Notes: generated from the sequence alone by a model not told the origin. A DNA stretch of 64,000 bases from Methanocorpusculum vombati (GCF_026891935.1 NZ_JAPTGC010000006.1:1-64000), one strand, 5' to 3'; numbered from the stretch's first letter, positions 42,611 through 51,086 are shown. Program-made: numbers and translations.

Positions 42611-44710
42611 ATGGGCAAAAAACACAAGACGGATAAAAAATCCAAAAAGGAAAAAAAGGTCTCCGAAACAGGAAGACCATTGTGTGAAGACTGCGGCAGA
42701 TACTTCAACCGGGAACTTTCCTGGCTGAAATTCAATGAACGCATTCTGGCCGAGGCAAGAAATCCCCGCAACCCGCTGCTGGAACGGGTCTCATTCCTCG
42801 GCATCGTCGCCGATAATCTGGACGAATTCTTCATGGTGCGGGTGCCCGCCTATCAGGAAGGAGCAACCCGATCCAGTGATGAGTATGAAGAAGTGGTCGG
42901 CAGCCAAACGCAGCTGGAGATGATCTACGACCGGACCATCTTTCTGATGCGCAACATGTCCTGGGTCTGGGCAAGGGAACTCAAGCCGGAACTGGAAAAA
43001 TCCGGCATCATCTTCACCAAATATACCAAATGCAGCGAATCGGAGAAACGGACACTCCGAAAAGAACTGGAAGGAATTCTTGCAGAAAACCCAGTTCCCG
43101 TCATTCGCGGGGATCGGTTCGAGGACATTGGACACGATGAGTTCCTCAAAGGCATGGGGCTGCTTGCCAGGTCGGAGCGTGGTTATGCGGTCCTCCCCAT
43201 TCAGGATATTCTGGATACCTATGGAAGATTTGTCCGTGTCGGCAAACGAAAGGCAGAATATATTTTCCGGGAAGAACAGCTGCGGAAAAATGCCGACCTC
43301 CTCCTCCCTGACGAAAACGTCCGCGCCGTTGTACCGGTGCGTCTTACCCGTGACTCGGATCTGGACCTGAAAGGAGACGATGCCGACGATCTGATCTCAG
43401 CCATTAAGGCAGCTCCCGAGACGCTTGCAAAAAAACTTCCCTCGCGCCTTGAAACGGAACAGTGGCTGCCGTACGGATACACCAGTCATCTGGTGAGTGC
43501 ACTTTCCCTGATCCCGGAGCTGGTCTATGACGTGCCGTCCCCCCTCGGCCTTGCCGATCTGAAAAGATTCCCGGTTTCCCGTCCCGAACTGAAGTTCGCC
43601 CCCTATACCCCGGAGGTTCCGGCAGGACTTTCCGAAGAGAACCGGATCTTTGAACGGCTGGCAGACAGGGACAGCATGCTGTTTACCCCTTATGACAGCT
43701 TTGACGGGCTGGTCAACTTCCTGAACGCCGCAGCAAAGGATCCTGCCGTACAGACGATTCAGATGACGCTGTATCGTCTCGGCCCTGAGTCTCCTGTTGC
43801 CGCCGCCCTGATTGCGGCTGCCAAAAACGGTAAGGATGTCACCGCCGTCATTGAACTGAAGGCAAGCTTTGACGAGGAGGCCAACTTCCAGTGGGCAACA
43901 AAACTCAGTGAAAATGGCGTTACCGTAATTCACGGCGTACCGGGCCTGAAAGTACATGCGAAATGCTGTCTGGTCACCCGAAAGGAAGGTGACAAACCTG
44001 TCCGGTATGCCACCATCTCAACCGGCAACTACAACGCAAAGACGGCACGGATTTACTCCGACATCTCCCTGTTTACCGCAGACTCTGGTATCTGCCGCGA
44101 TGTTGCCGTGCTGTTTGCCTATCTTGCCGGAAAAGAGGAACACCCGGAATACAAACATCTGCTGATAAGCCCGGATTTCATGGAGGGTGCCCTGATGCAT
44201 CTCATCCAGCGCGAGATCGATCACCAGAAACGTTCCGGAAACGGGCACATCGTTCTGAAGGTCAACTCCCTGACCCACCGGCCGATCATCAATGCACTGT
44301 ACGAGGCATCCAACGCCGGTGTCAGGATCGATCTGATCGTCCGTGGTATCTGCATGCTCCGGCCCGGCGTCCAAAACCTCTCCGAAAATATCCGGGTCAT
44401 CTCTATCGTCGGCAGATTCCTGGAACACAGCAGAGTATTCTACTTTAGAAATGACGGAGACGAACAGGTGTTTATTGGCAGTCCGGACATGATGTCGCGC
44501 AACCTCAAACGGCGCGTTGAGGTTGTCTGTCCGGTTCTTGACCGCAAGGTCAAAAACACCATCATCAACAAAATTCTGCCGACATTCCTGCAGGATACGG
44601 CCAAAGGCTATGTCCTTGAACCGGACGGCCGGTATCTCCCTCCCAAACATCCCGACTCCGGTCTTGGGGCGCAGCAGATGTTCATCGCAATGAGAAAGGT
44701 CTGGTGGTAG
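42611..44710 (+). CDS. ppk1: Polyphosphate kinase 1
   Basis: Makes polyphosphate from ATP, reversibly; 699 residues, normal for PPK1. FNRELSWLKFNERILAEA starts the N domain and LGIVADNLDEFFMVRVPAYQ follows. Catalytic His candidates are H449 in VHAKCCLV and H606 in LEHSRVFYF, with STGNYNAKTARIYSDISLF between them. Upstream of the canonical start there is a Lys-rich tail of 15 residues and a CEDCGR pair, an unusual N terminus. PPK1 is patchy in archaea but known in methanogens. The HD-domain gene follows 25 bases later. Confidence 0.95.
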   Translation: MGKKHKTDKKSKKEKKVSETGRPLCEDCGRYFNRELSWLKFNERILAEARNPRNPLLERVSFLGIVADNLDEFFMVRVPAYQEGATRSSDEYEEVVGSQTQLEMIYDRTIFLMRNMSWVWARELKPELEKSGIIFTKYTKCSESEKRTLRKELEGILAENPVPVIRGDRFEDIGHDEFLKGMGLLARSERGYAVLPIQDILDTYGRFVRVGKRKAEYIFREEQLRKNADLLLPDENVRAVVPVRLTRDSDLDLKGDDADDLISAIKAAPETLAKKLPSRLETEQWLPYGYTSHLVSALSLIPELVYDVPSPLGLADLKRFPVSRPELKFAPYTPEVPAGLSEENRIFERLADRDSMLFTPYDSFDGLVNFLNAAAKDPAVQTIQMTLYRLGPESPVAAALIAAAKNGKDVTAVIELKASFDEEANFQWATKLSENGVTVIHGVPGLKVHAKCCLVTRKEGDKPVRYATISTGNYNAKTARIYSDISLFTADSGICRDVAVLFAYLAGKEEHPEYKHLLISPDFMEGALMHLIQREIDHQKRSGNGHIVLKVNSLTHRPIINALYEASNAGVRIDLIVRGICMLRPGVQNLSENIRVISIVGRFLEHSRVFYFRNDGDEQVFIGSPDMMSRNLKRRVEVVCPVLDRKVKNTIINKILPTFLQDTAKGYVLEPDGRYLPPKHPDSGLGAQQMFIAMRKVWW

Positions 44711-44735
44711 TCTGAAAAAACAGGATCTGCAGATC

Positions 44736-45302
44736 GTGCATAAGGCGGCACTCCTCCTCACGGAGGATTCCCGTCATGCCGAGCAGGTCTGCCGTCTGTC
44801 GCTTGCAGTCTACGATGATCTTTTTCCGGTGCACGGAAGCGGCAGGCAGACGCGGCGTCTGCTTGCAGCGGCCGCACTTCTGCATGACATCGGCTGGAGC
44901 GTCTCGGATGTTTCCCACCACAAAACCGGCATGGCATTCATCGCCGGGGACCGGACCCTGCCGTTTTCGTTACACGAACGGAGTCTTGTTGCACTTGCTG
45001 TCCGGTATCACCGGGGACCACTGCCCAAACGGCATCACCCGCTCTACTGCGGCCTTTCCAAACAGGACCGCAAAACGGTATGCCTGCTTGCAGGCATTAT
45101 CCGGATTGCCGACGGACTGGATCATTCCCACTGCAGTGTTGTCCGGTCGGTTCATGCAAAACTTTCGTCAGGGACCCTTGTCATCTCCTGCACCGGGTCC
45201 GGCAGAGGATCGCCGGAGCGGCGGACTGCCGCAAAAAAAGCGGATATGCTGATGAAGGTGTTTTCTGCAGGCATCCGGATCTGCTGGGAGAAGTGCCCGT
45301 AA
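44736..45302 (+). CDS. HD-domain phosphohydrolase (Ppx/GppA C-terminal-like)
   Basis: A 188-residue HD-superfamily hydrolase. Metal ligands are LLHDIGW near residues 48-54 with HH in VSHHKTG, then VRYHRG near residue 91 and a closing IRIADGLDHSH. The pattern resembles the HD part found at the C terminus of Ppx/GppA exopolyphosphatases, without the sugar-kinase-like N-terminal half. GTG at 44736 has AGGATC upstream. Adjacent to ppk1 and in the same direction, it probably acts on polyphosphate or (p)ppGpp-like compounds; this is inference. Confidence 0.8.
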   Translation: MHKAALLLTEDSRHAEQVCRLSLAVYDDLFPVHGSGRQTRRLLAAAALLHDIGWSVSDVSHHKTGMAFIAGDRTLPFSLHERSLVALAVRYHRGPLPKRHHPLYCGLSKQDRKTVCLLAGIIRIADGLDHSHCSVVRSVHAKLSSGTLVISCTGSGRGSPERRTAAKKADMLMKVFSAGIRICWEKCP

Positions 45303-45309
45303 CCGGATC

Positions 45310-45888
45310 TTACCGTTTCCAGAATCCGGACTTCTTTTGTGCATCCTGATCGCGGAAGTACTGTTCCAGTGAGGCGATCTGATCCCACAGCGTGTGTACC
45401 TCGCCGCGCAGGGCTGCAACCTCTTTTGCAACCTCGGCAACGGCATCCAGCATCGCTGCGTTGTCGTCTGCAATCTTCTCCCGCATGGCGGCCATCCGGT
45501 GATCCATTGTCTGAACCGCGGTCTCCGCAGACCGCACGGCAAGGATAAGTTCCTCCTCGGTTTCGGTCCGGGGGATCGGTTTTGGCGCCTGTATCTGTGG
45601 CTCTTTGGGCGTCTGAATCCCCATCCGCTTCATGTCCTCCAGTGCCCGCTCTTCCAGACTCTTGCCGCCCCTGATTGCTGCCGTGATCACTTCCTGCGGG
45701 AGACCCTGCGCCCGGAGGTCCGCGATCTTCCTGAACCGGTCAACTATGTTTTCATCGTACACCCGGACTTTGCCGATCTTTTTGCAGGGGAGAAGCGCCT
45801 CATACTCGTCTGCGATCAGCCTGCACTCATCCTCGGGAATCCCGAGAATCTCGGCAATGTCTGCAAGTTTCCGTGTTGTGTCGGCCAT
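45310..45888 (-). CDS. MerR-like helix-turn-helix protein with coiled coil
   Basis: A 192-residue protein. Residues 1-75 form a MerR-type winged helix (LADIAEILGIPEDECRLIADEY, then VRVYDENIVDRFRKIADLRAQG). A Pro-rich linker follows (residues 92-105), then a long coiled coil (about 108-180: EEELILAVRSAETAV...VAKEVAALRGEVHTLWDQI), ending in a basic tail. The plan is like chromosome-associated RacA-type proteins. No effector cysteines of MerR metal sensors are seen. It converges on the HD gene, seven bases apart. Confidence 0.75.
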   Translation of the reverse strand: MADTTRKLADIAEILGIPEDECRLIADEYEALLPCKKIGKVRVYDENIVDRFRKIADLRAQGLPQEVITAAIRGGKSLEERALEDMKRMGIQTPKEPQIQAPKPIPRTETEEELILAVRSAETAVQTMDHRMAAMREKIADDNAAMLDAVAEVAKEVAALRGEVHTLWDQIASLEQYFRDQDAQKKSGFWKR

Positions 45889-45975
45889 AACGTGTTCCTA
45901 CGTCTTTCATGGGACAATGACCGATAAAAGGTTTGGGATGTGAATCCCAAAAAAAGCGGGGTGTCCCCTTTTTAG

Positions 45976-46530
45976 TTACGCTGTCTGAACAGCCTTTTTC
46001 ACCATGAATCCTTCTGCAATTGCGAGGATACCAAATGCAAGCAGGAAGATTCCGGTTACCTGAACAATGACGTATGCCCCGACGAGCGGAGAAATGATGA
46101 ACAGGATACCAAGAATGATTCCGAGAACACCGGATATTGCAACGAGGGCACGGTTTGCCACTCCGCATTTGTCGGAGATGGCAAGTGCCAGGTCGGTAAA
46201 TCCGCTGATAAGGGAGGTGATCGCGATCATGAACACAATGTAGAGTGTCATCATTGTCGGGAACACGAATGCAACGATTCCGAAGATGATTGCGAGAATT
46301 CCCAGAAGAATTACCCACCATGTGCGTTTGTACTCGCCAAGGAACGTGGAGCCCGAGGTGAGAAGCTGGATACCGAGAATGATGAGCACAATACCGAACA
46401 GATAATCAATCGCAAGAATTGACCCGAAGGTAAATATCATCATGATAACTCCGAGAATTATCATCAGGATGCCTTTGAGGAGGAGGGATTTGAAGATGTC
46501 CACCCCAATCGGGCTTTCAGTTTCAGTCAT
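45976..46530 (-). CDS. HdeD-family (DUF308) membrane protein
   Basis: A 184-residue integral membrane protein with six hydrophobic helices arranged as three DUF308 pairs, including LLLKGILMIILGVIMMIFTFGS and IVFMIAITSLISGFTDLALA-like segments. HdeD was named for acid resistance in E. coli, but most relatives have no known function. ATG at 46530 (MTETESPIG) is chosen over an upstream in-frame ATG that has no support. It is parallel to the MerR-like gene, 87 bases apart. Confidence 0.82.
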   Translation of the reverse strand: MTETESPIGVDIFKSLLLKGILMIILGVIMMIFTFGSILAIDYLFGIVLIILGIQLLTSGSTFLGEYKRTWWVILLGILAIIFGIVAFVFPTMMTLYIVFMIAITSLISGFTDLALAISDKCGVANRALVAISGVLGIILGILFIISPLVGAYVIVQVTGIFLLAFGILAIAEGFMVKKAVQTA

Positions 46531-46597
46531 ACAGAAGAAAATGCATCGCAAATCCTATTAAATCCTTGTATGAGGGTAGTTCAAACGGTTTGACAGA

Positions 46598-46609
46598 TTT
46601 TTATAACAT
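46598..46609 (+). promoter_or_regulatory. TATA box of the PH/Yip1-PKD gene set
   Basis: TTTTTATAACAT lies about 30 bases before ATG 46635, so the transcript would start at or next to the start codon. No ribosome-binding site is present, which also fits a leaderless mRNA. Confidence 0.55.
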
Positions 46610-46634
46610 CAGGGCAATAGGTAATAAATATATT

Positions 46635-48701
46635 ATGTCTCCCGTAGAGATGCATGAAGGCGAGGTTCGATACTATTCTTCGCCGGTCATGGTGAAAACC
46701 CAGCAGTACACGGGCACTCTTACCAGTGAACGGCTGATTATTGAAGGCGGAACAGCTCCCCGCGAGTTTAAAATTACGAATATTGTGGGTGCGGACCCGA
46801 TCACACTTCCGAGTAACGAGCCGGGTCTGAAAATTGTTTTGTCAACCCCGAACGGCCATAAAGAGATGGTATGGTCGTTTCCGGTAGGAGGTATCTTCAA
46901 GGCGGGCGAGCAGCAGGCCTGGGCGGATCAGATCCGGAAAGTCATCGGGGACAAGCCCTTTGCGGTCCCGGCGTCACAGCCCGCACCTGTGCGCGCGGCA
47001 CCGGCGGCAGCGTCGTCACCCCAGTCTCCGGTATATTCTCCGGGTGAGATGGAGATTCTCAAAACTGCGGGTGTCCGAATTAAACGCACCTATTATACGC
47101 TGTATCTGACGAATCTCCGTTTGATTCTTCAGAATGCTTCCGGTCAGATCGGCAGGGAGTTTGCCATTGCGGAGCTGATGGATGCGTCCCGTATGGAGAG
47201 TGAGTCGGGCGAGCCGTCGGTTGCGCTGACAATTGGATCACAGACCGGGGTGAAACAGATGATTCTGACGTTCCCGTCTCCGGGTTCCCGCGAGGCATGG
47301 ATGGTTCAGCTGTCAGCGAAGCTTCCGGCACATGTGATGCCGCAGGTCCCTCCGATGATGCCGCCGTCTGCTGCGCCGCCGATGGGTGGCGGTATGGGCT
47401 ATGGGGCTCCGCAGGCCGCCCAGGCACCGCAGATGCTTACGCTGCAGCCGGGAGAGAAGACGTATATGTCGTCTCCGGGTGTGCGGGTGAAGCGGTCGTC
47501 GTTTACTGCGTATCTGACGAATACGCGTTTTGTGCTGATGGGTAATACGAACGGGATGCTTGCGATTGCGGGTGAGTTCGCGGTAAATACGCTGAAGAAA
47601 GCGGTCCGTATTGCTGGAGAACTCGGCGAGCCGGGAATCGGTTTGACGATTGCTTCCCGTGAGGGGGAGAAGGAGATGCATCTGATCTTCCCGTCGATGG
47701 ATCTGCGGGAGATGTGGATTGCAAAGTTTGAGGAGATTATTCCTCCCGAACAGCCGGATATGTTCGGAGGTGCGGCTGCTGCGGCGCAGTACTCGGTGAC
47801 GACGGTGTCACCTCCGGCGCGGGGAAATGCGCCGGTGAAGTACTGTACGGTCTGCGGAGCGCGGAACCATCCGGATGATCATTTCTGTGCGATGTGCGGC
47901 AAGCCTCTGGGGGAGACGGGGGCTGCCGGTGCGGCGGCTGCGGCGGGAGCAATGTCGGAGCCGTCGGTTCCGGATATGTTCGGCGGCGGGGGCAGTGATG
48001 CGCCGCGTCAGCGGAAAGGAAAGGCGAAGCGGGAAAAGCGGTCCCGGCGTGATGCTGATGAGTATGATGAGCCGCGTGAGCGTCGTACGAAGGAACGGCG
48101 GGAGCGGCCTCCCAAGCGGGAGCGTGCACCAAAGCAGCCGAAGGCGAAAAAACCGTACGAGGGCAGTATTGCCGGGTTCCTGACCCGGCCCGCGGATGCG
48201 TTTGCGTACTACGGACGTGAGGGTCCGCGTGATGCAGTCGGGCTGTTCCTGATTGCGGGAGTTGTCTGGGCGGTTATTTCCGTTGTGATGCTTGCATTTG
48301 TGCTGCCGAAGATCCTGCCGATTACAACCGCGGACTTCCCGATTCTCGGAGCGCTGCAGAGTAATATGATGGCGATGGTGATGCTGATCCTGGTGTTACT
48401 CATTCTGTGGATTGTGTTTATCCTGATTCAGGGGGTGCTTTCCGGCGTCTTTGCCAAGGTGTTCGGCGAGGATGCGGAGATCGGCGAGACGATGGCGGTC
48501 GTGATGCGGAGTACTCTGCCTTATGCTGCGGTCGGCTGGATTCCGGGATTTGGTATTCTGATTGCGGCGGTCTGGTCACTGGTTGCAACGATTAAGGGAT
48601 TCGGTGCTGCTCTTGATATGCGCGGCGGTGCCGCGGCTGGCTGCGGTATTCTCGGTCTCGTCGTGGTTGCGATCATCCTTGTGGTGCTCGGCATTGTGTG
48701 A
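46635..48701 (+). CDS. Membrane protein with three PH-like domains, zinc ribbon and Yip1 domain
   Basis: A 688-residue protein with an unusual plan. Three related domains (about residues 1-105, 135-240 and 265-375) each carry a pattern such as YYTLYLTNLRLILQN / FTAYLTNTRFVLMG and end in an amphipathic helix, as in bacterial PH/GRAM domains. Met/Pro/Ala-rich linkers separate them. Next is a zinc ribbon (CTVCG...CAMCG), a strongly basic linker with RERRTKERRERPPKRER, and a C-terminal Yip1-type domain of about five membrane helices. PH-like domains and basic linker would face the cytoplasm. ATG at 46635 is chosen from the TATA position. It is followed ten bases later by the first PKD gene, so it probably serves membrane organisation or export of its neighbours (inference). 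Confidence 0.8.
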   Translation: MSPVEMHEGEVRYYSSPVMVKTQQYTGTLTSERLIIEGGTAPREFKITNIVGADPITLPSNEPGLKIVLSTPNGHKEMVWSFPVGGIFKAGEQQAWADQIRKVIGDKPFAVPASQPAPVRAAPAAASSPQSPVYSPGEMEILKTAGVRIKRTYYTLYLTNLRLILQNASGQIGREFAIAELMDASRMESESGEPSVALTIGSQTGVKQMILTFPSPGSREAWMVQLSAKLPAHVMPQVPPMMPPSAAPPMGGGMGYGAPQAAQAPQMLTLQPGEKTYMSSPGVRVKRSSFTAYLTNTRFVLMGNTNGMLAIAGEFAVNTLKKAVRIAGELGEPGIGLTIASREGEKEMHLIFPSMDLREMWIAKFEEIIPPEQPDMFGGAAAAAQYSVTTVSPPARGNAPVKYCTVCGARNHPDDHFCAMCGKPLGETGAAGAAAAAGAMSEPSVPDMFGGGGSDAPRQRKGKAKREKRSRRDADEYDEPRERRTKERRERPPKRERAPKQPKAKKPYEGSIAGFLTRPADAFAYYGREGPRDAVGLFLIAGVVWAVISVVMLAFVLPKILPITTADFPILGALQSNMMAMVMLILVLLILWIVFILIQGVLSGVFAKVFGEDAEIGETMAVVMRSTLPYAAVGWIPGFGILIAAVWSLVATIKGFGAALDMRGGAAAGCGILGLVVVAIILVVLGIV

Positions 48702-48711
48702 GGTGCGTGAG

Positions 48712-50283
48712 ATGCGAAAACTTCTCGTGCTGCTTCTGGTGCTCGGGCTGGTGATCGGATGCGTAGGAGTGGTGAGTGCGGCAATGACAATTTCTGGATC
48801 TGCTTCTCCAAAAGTGAATGAAACCATCACATATTCAGTATCTCCTGTTGACAATGCAACAGGATATGTGTGGAGTATATCACCGTCCCTTTCTCCAACA
48901 ACTGATCCCACTGGCACAAGTATCTCCTACAAATTTACGGAAGCAAAAACCTATACTCTCTCTGTAAAGGCAATGAATGGCACTGAACTAAATAATGGTT
49001 CAAAAATGATTAATGTAACGCAGGTTTCACCACCGGTTGCTTCATTCACTGCTTCGTCTCAGGAAGGCGGAGCACCGCTTACGGTAACCTTTACCAGTAC
49101 GTCCACGAATGCTGCAAGCCTGATATGGGATTTCGGAGTATCGGGTGCATCAAAACCTACAACCACTTCGGCAACATATACATATGACACTCCTGGCACC
49201 TACACAGTGAAGCTTACCGCAAAAAATAGTGCGGATGTAGGTAATGAGACTACAAAAACAATTACGGTTACACAAGTTCCTGTAACTACGATTGATGTAA
49301 GCCCAAAAACAGGAGTTGCACCGTTAAATGTTACATTTAAATCAACTGCAACCAATTCTCCCACAAGTTATCGTTGGGAGTTTGGTGATGGACGTACTGC
49401 AACAACCCTGAACACGAACCACACCTACACCGAACCGGGTACGTACAACGTAAGTTTCACTGCGACAAATGAGAATGGAACATCGGTTGCACGAACAGAT
49501 CAAATCACTGTTACTGGGAATACCTCCGCATACAAGGTAGCCATTGATGCAACACCTGTGAAAGGTGTTGCCCCGCTGACAGTTAAGTTCAAGCTGAATA
49601 CCACGATTCCCGTTGATGAAATTAAAGGCGAGGGGTCCAGTAATAAAGGATATGAATGGGATTTCGGCTATGATGGAGATGCCGATGGAACGAATGAGTA
49701 CAGCTATGATCGCGAACCCAAAGATCAAACATATTCTGAGGATGGCACATACACCGTAAAAGTTACGGTTACAACAAAATTAGGTAAACCATATAGTGCA
49801 GAAATCAAAATCACTGTCTCTGACCTCCTTGCCGCCTTTGACGCCTCCGCAACGTCCGGCCCTGCACCACTTGAAGTGAAGTTCACTGATAAATCCAGTG
49901 GACCTACCTCGTGGAAATGGTCTATCTATAAGACTGATGACGGGTCCCGGACCCTGCAAAAGGAACTGACCAATCAGAACATCACGTACACTTTCGATCG
50001 TGAAGGAAAGTACGAAGTGGAACTTGCAGCCAAAAAAGGTTCCAAGTCGGTTACAACTTACAAAGAAATTGTTGTCAGTGCCAAAGCAACAACCGCTCCT
50101 ACCACAAAAGCTACAACAAAAGCAACAACTGCACCAACAACCGCAGCAACAACCATGGAAGTAAGGGCAGCCGCCCTCTCTGCAGATGACAGTCCCGTTC
50201 CCAACCCGATGGACATCATCGAAGAGTTCATACGCCTGCTGAAGGTTATGCTGGTCCCGGACAACTACACTCTTGCCCCCTGA
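48712..50283 (+). CDS. Exported multi-PKD surface protein
   Basis: A 523-residue secreted protein. After a signal peptide (LLVLLLVLGLVIGCVGVVSA) come about five PKD-type immunoglobulin-like domains with the SYRWEFGDGRT / YTEPGTYNVSFTATN pattern. A Thr/Ala/Lys stalk of repeating TTKATT/TTAPTT follows, then a C-terminal segment NPMDIIEEFIRLLKVM with PDNY close behind. That tail is shared with the next gene. It has no membrane anchor after the tail. ATG at 48712 has GAGGTG upstream; a longer frame reaching back into the Yip1 gene is rejected. The DNA from about 48780 to 49850 is visibly more AT-rich than the flanks. Confidence 0.85.
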   Translation: MRKLLVLLLVLGLVIGCVGVVSAAMTISGSASPKVNETITYSVSPVDNATGYVWSISPSLSPTTDPTGTSISYKFTEAKTYTLSVKAMNGTELNNGSKMINVTQVSPPVASFTASSQEGGAPLTVTFTSTSTNAASLIWDFGVSGASKPTTTSATYTYDTPGTYTVKLTAKNSADVGNETTKTITVTQVPVTTIDVSPKTGVAPLNVTFKSTATNSPTSYRWEFGDGRTATTLNTNHTYTEPGTYNVSFTATNENGTSVARTDQITVTGNTSAYKVAIDATPVKGVAPLTVKFKLNTTIPVDEIKGEGSSNKGYEWDFGYDGDADGTNEYSYDREPKDQTYSEDGTYTVKVTVTTKLGKPYSAEIKITVSDLLAAFDASATSGPAPLEVKFTDKSSGPTSWKWSIYKTDDGSRTLQKELTNQNITYTFDREGKYEVELAAKKGSKSVTTYKEIVVSAKATTAPTTKATTKATTAPTTAATTMEVRAAALSADDSPVPNPMDIIEEFIRLLKVMLVPDNYTLAP

Positions 50284-50294
50284 GGTGAAAAAAT

Positions 50295-50816
50295 ATGAAG
50301 AAATATCTTATCCCCCTAATCCTCCTCCTTGCAGCTGCGCTCTTTGCATTCCCCGCAGCTGCCGCAATAACTGCCGACTTCTCGTACAGCGTTGACTCCT
50401 CCAATCCGCTGACCATCCACTTTACGGACAAATCAACCGGCGGAGCCGGCAACTGGTTCTGGATGTTCAATGATGGGGGAAATGCTGTCTCCAACGAGCG
50501 CAATCCGACATATACCTTCAGCAGTGAAGGTACCTACCAGATATATCTCGCGGTTACGGATGCCAACTATAACGGAGAAGATACCGTTCGGAAATGGATA
50601 ACCATCAGCCGCAGCGGCATAACCGAGGATTCCGACAGTTCCTCCCCGGGCTCTTCCTCCTCAGGCGGAAGCAGTTCGGGTGGAAGTTCCGGAGGCGGCA
50701 TCAGTATCCCGGACATCTCCCTTGGCGGTATCAGCATCCCCAACCCGCTGGACCTCATCGATGAGTACATCAAACTCCTCCGGGTCATGGTAATCCCGGG
50801 CAACTACAACTTCTAA
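50295..50816 (+). CDS. Exported single-PKD protein with same C-terminal tail
   Basis: A 173-residue secreted protein. It has a signal peptide (LIPLILLLAAALFAFPAAAA), one PKD domain (NWFWMFNDGGNAVSNERNPT ... GTYQIYLAV), a Ser/Gly-rich linker, and a C-terminal NPLDLIDEYIKLLRVM with PGNY shortly after. The last part matches the tail of the preceding protein in spacing and hydrophobic positions. It starts 11 bases after that gene, with GAGGTGA before the ATG, so all three genes from 46635 on are probably one transcript. It may be a smaller partner of, or competitor with, the large PKD protein. Confidence 0.82.
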   Translation: MKKYLIPLILLLAAALFAFPAAAAITADFSYSVDSSNPLTIHFTDKSTGGAGNWFWMFNDGGNAVSNERNPTYTFSSEGTYQIYLAVTDANYNGEDTVRKWITISRSGITEDSDSSSPGSSSSGGSSSGGSSGGGISIPDISLGGISIPNPLDLIDEYIKLLRVMVIPGNYNF

Positions 50817-50846
50817 CCACTCTTTTTTGTGCTCTCTGCAGCACAC

Positions 50847-50884
50847 TGTTTCCAAAAAAAATATCTATGAAATCATTTCGTGGC
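50847..50884 (-). repeat. Terminal motif of repeat family D, isolated
   Basis: On the minus strand, CCACGAAATGATTTCATAGA continuing to TATTTTTTTTGGAAACAG resembles the outer end of family D at 30761-30798 and the stretch at 205-245. It stands nine bases from family B copy 4, again with D and B sequences side by side as at 30.7 kb. Confidence 0.55.
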
Positions 50885-50892
50885 ATAACATG

Positions 50893-51013
50893 ACGTTGCA
50901 CCTTTTTTCTGGATCATCCCACGATTCGCACGGGCTCTGCCGTGCGAACCGTGGGCTGAAATTCGATCAACGACGATCATTCGTAGGCAATAAACGAACT
51001 CAGGTGCAACGCC
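50893..51013 (-). repeat. Repeat family B, copy 4 (short form with different core)
   Basis: Ends ACGTTGCACCT and AGGTGCAACGCC are inverted. The stretch with ATTCGTAGGCAATAAACGAA near the right end matches copy 2. The central 100 bases of copies 1-3 are missing and replaced by a 16-bp hairpin: CCCACGATTCGCACGG (50918-50933) pairs with 50940-50955, with one mismatch and a GCTCTG loop. It lies between the PKD gene and pyrE. Confidence 0.8.
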
Positions 51014-51086
51014 GAATCCTGGGAATACTTAATGTTCTTTCACCTCCTATAGTACACAATATTTCATCAGGAGTTTTACGGAGATC

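Noticed and set aside
44712-44735. N-terminal extension of the HD protein from a CTG codon
   Set aside because: CTG starts are rare, and the GTG at 44736 has a better-placed ribosome site.
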